Shown: positions 9,283 to 18,127, counted from the stretch's first letter. The stretch: DNA of 64,000 nt from Brevundimonas sp. (GCF_016742135.1 NZ_JACVCG010000004.1:306579-370578), one strand, 5' to 3'. Notes: generated by a model from the letters alone, not told the origin. Made by a program: numbers and translations.

Positions 9283-11175
9283 ATGTCCGATGCACCCACG
9301 CTGATTTTCGACTTCGATTCGACACTGGTCGGCTTCGAGACGCTGGAGGCGCTGTCCGAACTGGCGCTGGAGGGCGCACCCGATGCCGGTGCGATCCGCG
9401 CCGAGATCGCGACCCTGACTGATCTGGCTATGTCGGGGACGCTCGGATTTGATGAAGCCCTGACCCGCCGGCTGACCCTGCTGCCGCTGACGCGCGACCA
9501 CGTGAAGGCGCTGGCGGAACAGGCCGTGGCGCGACTGGCACCCTCGGTGGCGCGCAATGTCGAGACCCTGCGCGCCCATGCGGATCGCCTGGTGATCGTG
9601 TCCGGCGGCTTTCGCGAGGTGATTGCGCCCGTGGCCCGCCATCTGGGCGTGCGGGATGAGCGAGTGCTGGCCAACGACCTGATCTATGATGAGGCGGGCA
9701 GGGTGACCGGGGTGGATCGCACCAATCCCTTGTCGACGGACGGGGGCAAGGTGACAGCGATCCGGTCGCTGGGACTGTCCGGGCCGGTAGTCATGATCGG
9801 CGACGGCTGGACCGATGCCGAGGTGCGCCTGGCGGGGCTGGCCGACCGGTTTCATGCCTTTTGCGAAGTGGTTCGTCGTCCCCGCGTGGTGGAGGCTGCC
9901 GACGCCCTGGCCTCCTCTCTGGACGAGGTTCTGCACGCCGAGGGCCTGAGCGGGCGCTGGTCCTATCCCCGCAGCCGGATTCGCGTCCTGTTGCTGGAGT
10001 CAGTCCATCCTGGCGCGGTCGCGGCGCTGGAGGAGGCCGGCTATTCGGTCGAATGCGAGACCGGTGCCCTGGATGAGGAGACCCTGATCGAGCGGTTGAA
10101 GGGCGTGCATGTACTGGGGATACGATCAAAGACGGCCCTGAGTGAGCGGGTGATCGAGGCCGCTGACCGGCTGATGGCGGTGGGGGTGTTCTGTATAGGC
10201 ACCAACCATATCGATCTGGATGCGGCCAGCCGCCGGGGCATTGCGGTGTTCAACGCGCCCTATTCGAACACCCGCTCGGTGGTCGAACTGGCTGTCGGAT
10301 TGGCGATCGTCCTGATGCGGGGCGTGGTGGATCGATCCGCCGCGATGCATGCGGGACATTGGAACAAGAGCGCGCGGGGCGCGCGCGAGCTGCGCGGCAA
10401 GGCCCTGGGCATCGTCGGCTATGGCGCCATCGGCTCGCAGTTGTCAGTTCTGGCAGAGGCGCTGGGGATGCGGGTCATCTACCATGACCTGTCCGAGCGG
10501 CTGGCTCTGGGCAACGCACGACCCGCGACGTCGCTGGACACCCTGCTGGCCGAGGCCGACGTCGTCAGCCTGCATGTCGACGGACGGGCGGGGAATCACC
10601 GCCTGATCGGAGCTGCTGAACTGGCCCGGATGAAACCGGGTGCCGTATTGATCAATCTGTCGCGCGGTCATGTGGTGGACGTTGATGCCCTCGCTGAGGT
10701 CATGCGCACCGGGCACCTGGGCGGAGCGGCCGTGGATGTCTTCCCGGAAGAGCCACGCACCAATCAGGACCCGTTCGACAGCCCCCTGCGGGGTCTGGCC
10801 AATGTGATCCTGACACCGCATGTCGGCGGCTCGACCGAGGAGGCGCAGGAGGCCATCGGGGCGTTCGCGGCTTCACGCCTGCTGGGGTACCTCAACCGGG
10901 GCGATACGACCTTCTGCGTCAACCTGCCGAATGTTCAACTGTCGGACGTCCAGGGTGCCCACCGCCTGTTGCACATCCACCAGAACCAGCCGGGAGTGCT
11001 GGCCGCCCTGAATCAGGCCCTGTCCGATGCCGGGCTGAACATTCTGGGTCAGCATCTGAAGACTGATGGTCGCACCGGTTATGTCATCACGGATGTTGAC
11101 CGGGACTATCGGGCTGGAGCGCTGGACGCCCTGAGACGTGTGCCCGGCACGCTTCGGTTTCGATCCCTCTACTGA
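9283..11175 (+). CDS. serA: Fused phosphoserine phosphatase-like HAD domain and D-3-phosphoglycerate dehydrogenase
   Basis: A single 630-residue protein joining the first and last steps of serine synthesis. Residues 1-215 are a HAD phosphatase of SerB type: DFDST at 10-14, SGGF near 108 and GDGWTD near 172. From about 231 it is SerA-like: NAD motif GYGAIGSQ near 378, then the dehydrogenase catalytic Arg (SRGH), Glu and His (TPHVGG), and an ACT domain at about 560-630 (NQPGVLAALN) that in the family binds serine. ATG 9283 is preceded by AAGG 8 bases upstream. SerC is not encoded here. Both halves retain key residues, so both may be active. Confidence 0.85.
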   Translation: MSDAPTLIFDFDSTLVGFETLEALSELALEGAPDAGAIRAEIATLTDLAMSGTLGFDEALTRRLTLLPLTRDHVKALAEQAVARLAPSVARNVETLRAHADRLVIVSGGFREVIAPVARHLGVRDERVLANDLIYDEAGRVTGVDRTNPLSTDGGKVTAIRSLGLSGPVVMIGDGWTDAEVRLAGLADRFHAFCEVVRRPRVVEAADALASSLDEVLHAEGLSGRWSYPRSRIRVLLLESVHPGAVAALEEAGYSVECETGALDEETLIERLKGVHVLGIRSKTALSERVIEAADRLMAVGVFCIGTNHIDLDAASRRGIAVFNAPYSNTRSVVELAVGLAIVLMRGVVDRSAAMHAGHWNKSARGARELRGKALGIVGYGAIGSQLSVLAEALGMRVIYHDLSERLALGNARPATSLDTLLAEADVVSLHVDGRAGNHRLIGAAELARMKPGAVLINLSRGHVVDVDALAEVMRTGHLGGAAVDVFPEEPRTNQDPFDSPLRGLANVILTPHVGGSTEEAQEAIGAFAASRLLGYLNRGDTTFCVNLPNVQLSDVQGAHRLLHIHQNQPGVLAALNQALSDAGLNILGQHLKTDGRTGYVITDVDRDYRAGALDALRRVPGTLRFRSLY

Positions 11176-11266
11176 AGGTTTCCCTTGCGGCATCTTGCGT
11201 GGCGGCCACAGGCGCGCGCAAACTGTGCCCAACAGTCGCAACGGACGACTGAGGGAGGATCACATC

Positions 11267-13090
11267 ATGTCACGTTTCATGCGCACTGCCGCCGCAGCGG
11301 CCCTGACCCTTGCCGCGGGCGCTGCCCTGGCAGGCACCGCAAGTGCCCAGAGCTATAACCGCCTGGTCGTGTTTGGCGACAGCCTGAGCGACAACGGCAA
11401 CCTGTTTCTGTTCACGGGCGGCACCCAGCCGCCAGCACCCTTCTATTTCCAGGGACGGTTCTCGACCGGGCCGGTGTTCGTGGAGCTGCTGGGTTTCAAC
11501 CTGGGCCGATATGCGGCCGGGGACTCCAATGCAGGCAGCATCAACTATGCCTTTGGCGGGGCGCGCACAGACTTGGCCGGAGCGCCTCCGGGCATGCGGA
11601 CCCAGCTGAACGCCTATCTGGGCGGCGGCGGAACGTTTGGTTCCGGTGACCTGGTCAGCATCCTCGGTGGTGCCAACAATATCTTCCAGGGCCTGCCCGC
11701 CGCCGGGGCCTCGGCCAATCCGGCCGGTGCGATGCAGGTCGTGTCGCTGTCGGCCGCAGCTGACATCAACCTGCTGGTCGACAGCGTGGCGGCAGCGGGT
11801 GCAGGGACTATTCTGGTTACCAATCTACCGAAGCTGAGCCTGACCCCGCAGTTCCGGGGTACCACGGCCGCGCCGCTGGCCGACTATGCCGTGACCACCT
11901 TCAACGGCGCCGTCTACAACGGGCTGAGCACCATCGCTGCCAACCGGCCAGGCACCAACATCATCCTGATGGATCTGTTCAAGATCGGTGACACCATCGC
12001 CGGAAACCCGACGGCCTTTGGCGTGACCAACGTCACCCAACCCTGCTTCAATCAGGTGACCCTGACCTACTGCTCGAACCCGAACGACTATTTCTATCTG
12101 GACGGTGTCCACCCGACGGCGGCGGGTCACCGCGCCATCGCCAGCCTGGCCAATGACTATCTGTATTACGGTGACCGGGGGGCAGCTACGGCCCATCAGG
12201 GTGAGCTGTCGCTGCGCCAGCGTGAAGACTCACTGGACCTCGGCTCCGAAGCCCTCTCGGGCTGGGCTGCGTGGGAAGCGGGTCGGACCACCCTGGATGT
12301 CAGCTTTACCGGGGATACCACGGACGTCGACGCGCGCGGCATTGTGCCGGACGCCAAGGTGGAAGGTCAGGGCATCCGCCTGGCCCTCGACCACAGCATG
12401 TCCGAAAGCTGGCGCATGGGCTTTGCCGGCAGCTTCCGTCAGGCGGAAACGGTCGCAGGCCCGACCCGGTTCGACAGCCAGAACTTCTCGTTCGATGCCT
12501 TCTTCGGCTGGCGCTCAGGCCCGATGTTCGCCAACGTCACGGCCGGTGCTTCACGAGACATCTATGAGGACATCCAGCGCGCCACGGGGGTCGGCCCGGT
12601 GGTCCACACCGGTGAGACCCGGGGTTACAGCCGCGGTGTGCGTGTACAAGGCGGGACCTGGTTCGACATGGGCGGCATCGCCCTGTCGCCACGCGTGGCC
12701 GTCACCTGGGCATCGACCGATGTCAGCGGCTATGTCGAGAACGGCGTCGCCGCCCAGTATGCCTATGAAGATCGCACGGTCGAGGGCATCACCGGGGAGG
12801 TCACACTGCGGGCCGAGAGCGGCATTGAGGGCGTGACCTTCTATGTCGAGGGGGGCTGGCGCGACAGCCTGGACGACAGCTCGGATCCGGTCGGAACCGG
12901 TCTGGCAGGCAGTCCGTCGCAGGTGCTTTACCGCACGATTGAAGACCCGATGGGTGGGCAGCTGCTGGCCCAGATGGGTCTCGAGGTCGACTGGGGCCCG
13001 GCGCGCGTCGGCCTGGGACTGAAGGGGCGCTACGGCGACCATGCGGACAGTTTTGTCGGTGGGATCACCCTGCGGATGCCGCTGAACTAG
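11267..13090 (+). CDS. GDSL-esterase autotransporter (EstA-like)
   Basis: Secreted or outer-membrane lipase/esterase, 607 residues. A signal peptide ends at about ASA-QS. The passenger is an SGNH/GDSL hydrolase: block I FGDSLSDNG with the nucleophilic Ser, GGANNIF at the oxyanion block, and DGVHPTAAGH with the catalytic Asp and His near residue 285. From about residue 330 to the end is an autotransporter beta-barrel. GGGAGGA supports ATG 11267. It stands as a single gene ending at a strong terminator, and resembles the Pseudomonas EstA class that hydrolyses glycerol esters at the cell surface. Confidence 0.9.
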   Translation: MSRFMRTAAAAALTLAAGAALAGTASAQSYNRLVVFGDSLSDNGNLFLFTGGTQPPAPFYFQGRFSTGPVFVELLGFNLGRYAAGDSNAGSINYAFGGARTDLAGAPPGMRTQLNAYLGGGGTFGSGDLVSILGGANNIFQGLPAAGASANPAGAMQVVSLSAAADINLLVDSVAAAGAGTILVTNLPKLSLTPQFRGTTAAPLADYAVTTFNGAVYNGLSTIAANRPGTNIILMDLFKIGDTIAGNPTAFGVTNVTQPCFNQVTLTYCSNPNDYFYLDGVHPTAAGHRAIASLANDYLYYGDRGAATAHQGELSLRQREDSLDLGSEALSGWAAWEAGRTTLDVSFTGDTTDVDARGIVPDAKVEGQGIRLALDHSMSESWRMGFAGSFRQAETVAGPTRFDSQNFSFDAFFGWRSGPMFANVTAGASRDIYEDIQRATGVGPVVHTGETRGYSRGVRVQGGTWFDMGGIALSPRVAVTWASTDVSGYVENGVAAQYAYEDRTVEGITGEVTLRAESGIEGVTFYVEGGWRDSLDDSSDPVGTGLAGSPSQVLYRTIEDPMGGQLLAQMGLEVDWGPARVGLGLKGRYGDHADSFVGGITLRMPLN

Positions 13091-13114
13091 TCGACAGTGT
13101 CGAGGTATGAAGAG

Positions 13115-13144
13115 AGGCGGGGCCAGTCGGCTCCGCCTTTTTTC
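13115..13144 (+). terminator. Rho-independent terminator of the autotransporter gene
   Basis: A 10-base-pair stem (one G-T pair) with an AGTC tetraloop at 13115-13138 is followed by a T-run (13138-13143). It lies 25 bases after the autotransporter stop codon. Confidence 0.9.
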
Positions 13145-13308
13145 TTGGCTGAACAGGCGGTTCCCGGGTGCGACGTCCTGACGCGTCCCGCGCCTCATTC
13201 TCGTCCCAGGGGAACGGCAGAAGCACCCCCTCATTCGACGTGACCGGTTTCGGCCCCAGGGGGCTGCCGCTCCACCCGCTGCATGATCCAGAACGGAGAC
13301 GCCGCCTG

Positions 13309-13932
13309 ATGCGACGCCTTGACGCCCGCCTGCGCACCCTTGCCACTCAATCCGGACAGTCCTTCGGCCTTGTTGCCGTGGCCGTGATGGCGATGGCCGC
13401 CGCGCCGATCGCCGTTCCCGCGGGCGATCCCGTGCTGACTGTCGACGAAGGTCCGGTCGCGCCCCCGGTCGTGGCCGTGGCTGAACCGGCCGGGCCGGTG
13501 ACGCGCGAGATCAGCTTCGAGGCCCCGCTGAAGGGCTACCCGATCAACTCGCGGTTCGGCATGCGTCGGCTGGGTGGAGAGGGTGCCGCGCGGCCTCACA
13601 ATGGCGTCGACATGGCCGCTCCCACAGGCACCAGCATCTTTACCGCGGCCGAGGGCGTGGTGATCCGCACCGGCTATCAGCCCGAGGGCTATGGCCGCTT
13701 CGTCGAAGTGGCCCACCCGAACGGCATGACGACCCTCTATGCCCATATGAGCCGTGTGGACGTGGCCTCGGGCATGGCGGTGAGCGGCGGCGACCGGCTG
13801 GGTCTGGTCGGCTCGACCGGCTATTCGACCGGGCCCCACCTGCATTTCGAGGTTCGCCGGGGCGGCACGCCGATCAATCCGGCCCGCGTTCTGGGCCGCA
13901 CCTTCGAGGTCGTGGTGATCGACGCATCCTGA
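13309..13932 (+). CDS. M23-family (LytM-like) peptidase
   Basis: Envelope metallopeptidase or LytM factor acting on peptidoglycan cross-links, 207 residues. A hydrophobic signal anchor lies near residues 18-42. The zinc-site motifs are complete: HNGVD near 97-101 and HLHFE near 177-181, so an active enzyme is likely. ATG 13309 has GGAG 10 bases upstream; a longer in-frame reading from 13168 would begin close to the preceding terminator and adds a low-complexity leader. It stands alone. Confidence 0.88.
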   Translation: MRRLDARLRTLATQSGQSFGLVAVAVMAMAAAPIAVPAGDPVLTVDEGPVAPPVVAVAEPAGPVTREISFEAPLKGYPINSRFGMRRLGGEGAARPHNGVDMAAPTGTSIFTAAEGVVIRTGYQPEGYGRFVEVAHPNGMTTLYAHMSRVDVASGMAVSGGDRLGLVGSTGYSTGPHLHFEVRRGGTPINPARVLGRTFEVVVIDAS

Positions 13933-14060
13933 GCCTCGCCCTCGGGATCATGACACGGAATTCATGAAAACGGGCGTCGATCCGCCACGACCAAGGTTGT
14001 CAAACACCCTTTACATACCCTAGGACTCGTATCGACCAAGAGTTTCCAAGGGGGGCGCAT

Positions 14061-15023
14061 ATGGACGCCGCACTGAGCCTGAACGACATCAGCAAGCGCT
14101 ATGGGGCGTTTCAGGCCGTCAAGGATCTCAGCTTTTCGGTTCCCAAGGGCAGCATCTGCGGGTTTCTGGGACCGAACGGGGCGGGCAAGACCTCGACCCT
14201 GCGGATGATCCTTGGCCTGCAGCCGCCGACATCGGGCAGCCTGAGCATTCTGGGCGCACCGGACGGCCGTATGGTCCGGAACCGGATCGGCTTCCTGCCG
14301 GAAGAGCGCGGTCTCTACAAGAAGATGACCCCGATCGATGCGATCGCCTTCTTTGGGGCCCTGAAGGGCTTGCCAACGGGTGAGGGACGCAAGCGCGCCC
14401 GCGCCATGCTGAAACAGCAGGGGCTGGAGCACGCCCAGACCAAGAAGATGAAAGAGTTGTCCAAGGGCATGGCCCAGAAGGTGCAGCTGATCGCCTCGGT
14501 CGTGCACAAGCCCGAGTTCGTCATCCTTGACGAGCCGTTTTCGGGCCTCGATCCGGTCAACCAGCAGGGTCTGGAAGAAATGATCCGCGGTCTGGCCGCC
14601 GACGGCGCCACGGTCCTGTTCTCGACCCACGTGATGCAGCACGCCGAGCGGCTGTGCGACAAGGTGGTGCTGCTGGCCCGGGGGCAGAAGGCCTTTGAGG
14701 GCACGGTCGACGAGGCCAAGGCCACAACCCGCCGGTTCCTTGAACTGGAGGGCGATATCGCGGTCGAGTCGGCTAGGGCCCTCCCGGGTGTGGTGTCTGT
14801 CGAGATCGTGCGCAGCGATGGCCCCGTGCAGGTGCTGAAGGCCGAGCTGGCCTCGGGCGGGCGCGGGCAGGAGGCGCTGAAAGCAGCTTTCCTGAACGGT
14901 TTGGATGTGCGCCGCTTCGAACTGCGCGAGCCGACCCTGCACGACGCCTTTATCGGCCTGACGGGGGATGACCCCGATCAGGACCAGACCGTTCGCCGCG
15001 AGAGCCTGGAGGCCGCCCGATGA
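14061..15023 (+). CDS. ABC transporter ATP-binding protein (NatA-like)
   Basis: ATPase of an ABC-2 type efflux system, 320 residues. It has Walker A (GPNGAGKTS) near 37-45, the family's modified signature ELSKGMAQKVQ near 133, Walker B (VILDEPF) near 155 and the switch His in STHVMQ. A C-terminal DUF4162-type extension is present. ATG 14061 has a strong AAGGGG box. The gene overlaps the permease gene by 4 bases (ATGA). The exported substrate is unknown; sodium or drug efflux is a possibility by family only. Confidence 0.88.
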   Translation: MDAALSLNDISKRYGAFQAVKDLSFSVPKGSICGFLGPNGAGKTSTLRMILGLQPPTSGSLSILGAPDGRMVRNRIGFLPEERGLYKKMTPIDAIAFFGALKGLPTGEGRKRARAMLKQQGLEHAQTKKMKELSKGMAQKVQLIASVVHKPEFVILDEPFSGLDPVNQQGLEEMIRGLAADGATVLFSTHVMQHAERLCDKVVLLARGQKAFEGTVDEAKATTRRFLELEGDIAVESARALPGVVSVEIVRSDGPVQVLKAELASGGRGQEALKAAFLNGLDVRRFELREPTLHDAFIGLTGDDPDQDQTVRRESLEAAR

Positions 15024-16408
15024 ACCGCACTCTTCTGATCGCGCGGCGTGAGTTCGCCGCCTATGCCATGACGGTCGGCTTCTGGCTGTCGCTGCTGGCG
15101 TTTCCACTTTTCGGGCTACTGGGCGGCGGGTTCGCCTATCTGGTCAAGAACTCCGAGCCCGAGCGTGAGGTCGTCCTGATCGAAGAAGGCGCGGAGGCCA
15201 CAGGTCTGGCCGCCATTGTTCGGGACGCGCTGGCCGAGGATGCCGAGCGGCAGGCCGCAGAGGCCCGGGAAGTCGTGGAAGCGGCGGAGAAGGCGACCGG
15301 CGCGCCGGTGCAGCCCGCAGTGGCAGAGGCGGCAACATCCGCCACCCGGTCCTCAATCCGCTTCGTCGAGGCTCCGGCCGATCTCGCAGCCTCGACGCCG
15401 GGGGAGGCGCAAGACGAGTTGCTTCGCCGGTATCTGGGCAAGGACATTCCCAGGTCGGAGCGACTGGATGCGGTGGTCTTCCTGACGCGCATTGACGGCA
15501 AGCCGACGGCCCGGGTCTGGAGCGCAAACGCCACCGATGGAGCGGTTCGACGGTTCGTGGGCGATGCCCTGAAATCGGCCAATCGGAGAGAGGTCTTCGC
15601 GGCCGCCGGGATCAATCCTGCGGTAGTAATTGAGACCGAAACCTATGATCCGCAGGTGCAGAGCTACTCGCCTCGATCGGTGAGCGGCGGGGCCGTGACT
15701 GATCGGGACAGGATCCCGTTGCTGATCGGCCTGGCCAGTAGCTTCCTGCTGTGGTCGCTGGTGATCACCGGTGCTTCCATCCTGCTTAACAGCGTAATGG
15801 AGGAAAAGTCGAACAAGATCCTTGAGGTGCTGCTGTCGTCAGCGTCGGCGACCGAGATCCTCGCCGGCAAAGTGCTGGGGGTCGCATTGCTCACGCTGAC
15901 GGTCCTTCTGGCATGGGGTGGTCTGGGCGCGATCGGACTGATCACGGCGGCTCCGAGCTGGGCGGCGGATGTGGGCACAGCGCTGCTGGATAGCGGTTTG
16001 ATCTTCTACTTCCTCGCCTACACGGTGGGTGGCTATCTGATGTATGCGGTGCTTTTCGCGGCTATCGGGGCCTTCTGCGAAACCCCCCGCGACGCACAGA
16101 CGCTGATGGGGCCGATCATGATGGTGCTGGTGGTGCCGTTGCTGGTCGTGCAACTGACGCTGAACACGCCGGACTCGCCGATTGTTCGTATCTTGTCGTG
16201 GGTGCCCTTCTTCACCCCCTTCCTGATGCCTGCCCGGGTACCGTCCGAGCCACCCATGATCGAGGTGATCGGCACCATGGCCGGCATGTTTGCCTTTGCC
16301 CTGCTGATGGTGTGGATCGCCGGTCGTGCCTTCCGCGCCGGGGCCCTGTCCGACGTCAAGCTGAGCTGGAAGAGCTTTGCCGGCGCTATCCGGGGCGGGG
16401 GGCGGTAA
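15020..16408 (+). CDS. ABC-2 type transporter permease (NatB-like)
   Basis: Partner permease of the preceding ATPase, 462 residues. It has one N-terminal membrane helix (about 18-40), a large extracytoplasmic domain (about 45-235) rich in Ala/Glu, and then about five helices from residue 240, with the family sequence EEKSNKILEVLLSSAS between helices. This is the ABC2_membrane_3 layout. The stop is close to the left palindromic repeat and the end of the opposite DUF559 gene. Confidence 0.87.
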   Translation: MNRTLLIARREFAAYAMTVGFWLSLLAFPLFGLLGGGFAYLVKNSEPEREVVLIEEGAEATGLAAIVRDALAEDAERQAAEAREVVEAAEKATGAPVQPAVAEAATSATRSSIRFVEAPADLAASTPGEAQDELLRRYLGKDIPRSERLDAVVFLTRIDGKPTARVWSANATDGAVRRFVGDALKSANRREVFAAAGINPAVVIETETYDPQVQSYSPRSVSGGAVTDRDRIPLLIGLASSFLLWSLVITGASILLNSVMEEKSNKILEVLLSSASATEILAGKVLGVALLTLTVLLAWGGLGAIGLITAAPSWAADVGTALLDSGLIFYFLAYTVGGYLMYAVLFAAIGAFCETPRDAQTLMGPIMMVLVVPLLVVQLTLNTPDSPIVRILSWVPFFTPFLMPARVPSEPPMIEVIGTMAGMFAFALLMVWIAGRAFRAGALSDVKLSWKSFAGAIRGGGR

Positions 16409-16416
16409 AGGCCATC

Positions 16417-16492
16417 GCTTCACCTCCCCGTCAGTGACGGGGAGGAGGACCGCCCGGGCGATTTAGCCCGGGGGGTGGAGGGGGCGGCGCTG
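16417..16492 (-). repeat. Palindromic repeat, left copy (inverted relative to right copy)
   Basis: Read on the minus strand it begins with GCGCCGCCCCCTCC, then an imperfect hairpin (CCCGGGC/GCCCGGG arms at 16453-16459 and 16466-16472), and finally a hairpin with 10-base arms at 16423-16432 and 16436-16445 ending in GGGGAGGTGAA. The same outer boxes in the same order, but opposite orientation, lie at 16898-16967. The DUF559 reading frame runs through this element and takes its stop codon from the terminal GTGAA box. Confidence 0.7.
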
Positions 16493-16851
16493 CGGTGTGC
16501 GGTTCGCTCGCGGACGACGCGGAGGATAAAGGCCAGCACGCCGTCCAGTTCGTCCCGCACATCCACAGCGGCGATCCGCACGACCCGTATGCCTTGGGCG
16601 GCCAGCCAGCGCGTTCGTCGCCGGTCATGTGATATCTGGTCCGGATGGTTGTGGCTTTCTCCGTCCACTTCGACGGCCAGCCGTGCGGCTGCGCAATAGA
16701 AGTCGAGGATGAAGGGGCCGCAGGGATGCTGACGTCTGAACTTGCAGCCTTCCAGCCGGCGTGCGCGCACCCTGACCCAGAGCCGGGCTTCCGGGGGGCT
16801 CATGGGGCGCCTCATCCGCTTGGCTCGCATGGGGGTGATGCTGTCTCCCAT
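16420..16851 (-). CDS. DUF559 (Vsr/restriction-endonuclease-like) protein
   Basis: Small nuclease-like protein of the DUF559 family, 143 residues. Characteristic pieces in order are PEARLW, CKFRRQHPCGPFILDF, and AVEVDGESH, containing the Asp, Glu and His expected of a PD-(D/E)XK-like fold. No function is established for most members. The start is uncertain: ATG 16851 has no clear ribosome-binding site, ATG 16830 is another option and TTG 16887 a longer one. The last 25 or so residues are encoded by a palindromic repeat and are Ser/Pro/Arg-rich. The gene sits between two inverted copies of that repeat. Confidence 0.75.
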   Translation of the reverse strand: MGDSITPMRAKRMRRPMSPPEARLWVRVRARRLEGCKFRRQHPCGPFILDFYCAAARLAVEVDGESHNHPDQISHDRRRTRWLAAQGIRVVRIAAVDVRDELDGVLAFILRVVRERTAHRSAAPSTPRAKSPGRSSSPSLTGR

Positions 16852-16897
16852 GCACGACAAAGTGGCATAGAGAGAACGTATTGGCAACCCTTAAGGG

Positions 16898-16967
16898 TGG
16901 CGCCGCCCCCTCCTGACCGCTGCGCGGTCTGTCCTCCCCATTCGCCTCCACGAATGGGGAGGTGAAT
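16898..16967 (+). repeat. Palindromic repeat, right copy
   Basis: It begins GGCGCCGCCCCCTCC, then hairpin GACCGC-TGC-GCGGTC (16915-16929), then a perfect 12-base-arm hairpin (16933-16944 and 16951-16962, 6-base loop) and ends in GGTGAA. Outer boxes match the left copy at 16417-16492 in inverted orientation, while the hairpin interiors differ with compensating changes. Confidence 0.7.
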
Positions 16968-17000
16968 GAAAAGGCCGCCCTGGTTGCCCGGGGCGGCCTT
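16967..17000 (-). terminator. Rho-independent terminator of rpsU
   Basis: Perfect 10-base arms AAGGCCGCCC (16971-16980) and GGGCGGCCTT (16991-17000) with a 10-base loop. On the minus strand the stem runs into TTTT followed by CATT, 26 bases after the rpsU stop codon. Confidence 0.8.
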
Positions 17001-17025
17001 TGTGTATTCAGCGAAGTGCCGGGTC

Positions 17026-17259
17026 TTACCGGGGACGCGGCTTGGGCATCGGCAGCAGGCCTTCGCGCTGGGCGCGCTTGCGGGCCAGCTTGCGGGCGCG
17101 ACGGACGGCCTCGGCCTTTTGACGGGCGCGCTTTTCCGACGGCTTTTCGTAGTGCACGTGGCGCTTCATTTCACGGAAGCTGCCTTCGCGTTGCATCTTC
17201 TTCTTCAGGGCCTTGAGCGCCTGATCGACGTTGTTGTCGCGGACGAAAATCTGAACCAG
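17026..17259 (-). CDS. rpsU: 30S ribosomal protein S21, apparent CTG start
   Basis: Small basic ribosomal protein of the 30S platform, 77 residues, with [20 protein letters not shown] at the start of the conserved part and a Lys/Arg-rich tail. In the family the residue before VQIF is the initiator Met; here it is a CTG codon (17257-17259). AGGAG lies exactly 8 bases upstream of it (17268-17272), which decides the start. The nearest in-frame standard start is GTG 17370, which would add 37 unrelated residues and has no better ribosome-binding site. Confidence 0.88.
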   Translation of the reverse strand: MVQIFVRDNNVDQALKALKKKMQREGSFREMKRHVHYEKPSEKRARQKAEAVRRARKLARKRAQREGLLPMPKPRPR

Positions 17260-17455
17260 GGGTCTCTCTCCTTTGACTGCCCGCCGCGTCCTTTCTGAAG
17301 GGAGACGGGCAGACAAAAACACGGTTTCCCGCAAACCGAGGGCTTCCGGGTGAAGGCGAGCCGGATACACGAACCGGCCCCCCCTGTCCAGTTCGCTGTC
17401 GCAGATCGTCGCGGGGTTTTACGGGGGCTCGTCACCCCGATCCGGCGGGCCTAAT

Positions 17456-18127
17456 ATGGCGGCCATGGCAGCCTCCGACGAGACCGATCCCGACCGCTGG
17501 GCCCGCGAGACCGAACAGGCCGTGCTGGACCATGCCGTGGCGCTGGCACCGCGTCTGGGCTGGAATGCCACCATGGCCCGGGCGGCGTGTGCTGCGGCGG
17601 GTCTGTCGGAAGGCGATCAGGACCTGCTGCTGCCCCACGGGGCGCGCGATCTGGCGGCCCTGCTGTCGCGTCGGCACGATGACCGGGCCTTTGCCGCCCT
17701 GGCCGGGGTCGATCCGGCCACGTTGAAGATTCGCGAGCGCATCGCGCGGGGCGTCTCGGCCCGGATGGAGGCCGGGGCTGAGGACCTTGAAGCCTGCCGC
17801 AAATGCGCGGGGTTCCTCGCCCTGCCGCACAATGCCGAGCTTGGGCTGAAACTGGCGTGGGAGACGGCCGACCGCCAGTGGACCTGGGCCGGGGACACGG
17901 CCACGGACTGGAACCACTATTCCAAGCGCACCATTCTGTCGGGCATTCTGATCCCCGCGCTGACGATGCGCTGGTTCGACGGGCGCGAGGCGGCCGAGGC
18001 CTTTGTCGCCGACCGGATCGAGAACGTCATGACCTTCGAGAAGTGGAAGGCGGGCAAGGACTTCGAGGCCCCGCTGCGCAAGGTCACCGAGGTGCTCAGC
18101 CGGATGCGGTATGGGGCGCGGACCTGA
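17456..18127 (+). CDS. COQ9-family ubiquinone biosynthesis protein
   Basis: Predicted lipid-binding accessory factor for ubiquinone synthesis, 223 residues. The TetR-like N-terminal fold (LDHAVALAPRLGWNATMARA) and the COQ9 C-terminal region (TDWNHYSKRTILSGI, then KWKAGKDFEAPLRK) are present. In eukaryotes COQ9 presents lipid intermediates to COQ7; the bacterial role is less clear. ATG 17456 was chosen; an ATG three codons later is possible. It is divergent from rpsU. Confidence 0.88.
   Translation: MAAMAASDETDPDRWARETEQAVLDHAVALAPRLGWNATMARAACAAAGLSEGDQDLLLPHGARDLAALLSRRHDDRAFAALAGVDPATLKIRERIARGVSARMEAGAEDLEACRKCAGFLALPHNAELGLKLAWETADRQWTWAGDTATDWNHYSKRTILSGILIPALTMRWFDGREAAEAFVADRIENVMTFEKWKAGKDFEAPLRKVTEVLSRMRYGART

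Noticed and set aside
7879-9936. Long open frame (685 codons) opposite the SDR and SerB-SerA genes
   Set aside because: It is antisense to two well-supported genes, and its product is a His/Gln/Gly/Arg-rich shadow typical of the opposite strand of GC-rich coding DNA.
13090-13103. Small palindrome TCGACAGTGTCGA just after the autotransporter stop
   Set aside because: It is short and lies next to a much stronger terminator; it is not a convincing separate signal.
16852-16887. TTG start of DUF559 at 16887
   Set aside because: TTG has no ribosome-binding site and adds residues not seen in the family; ATG 16851 or 16830 is more likely.
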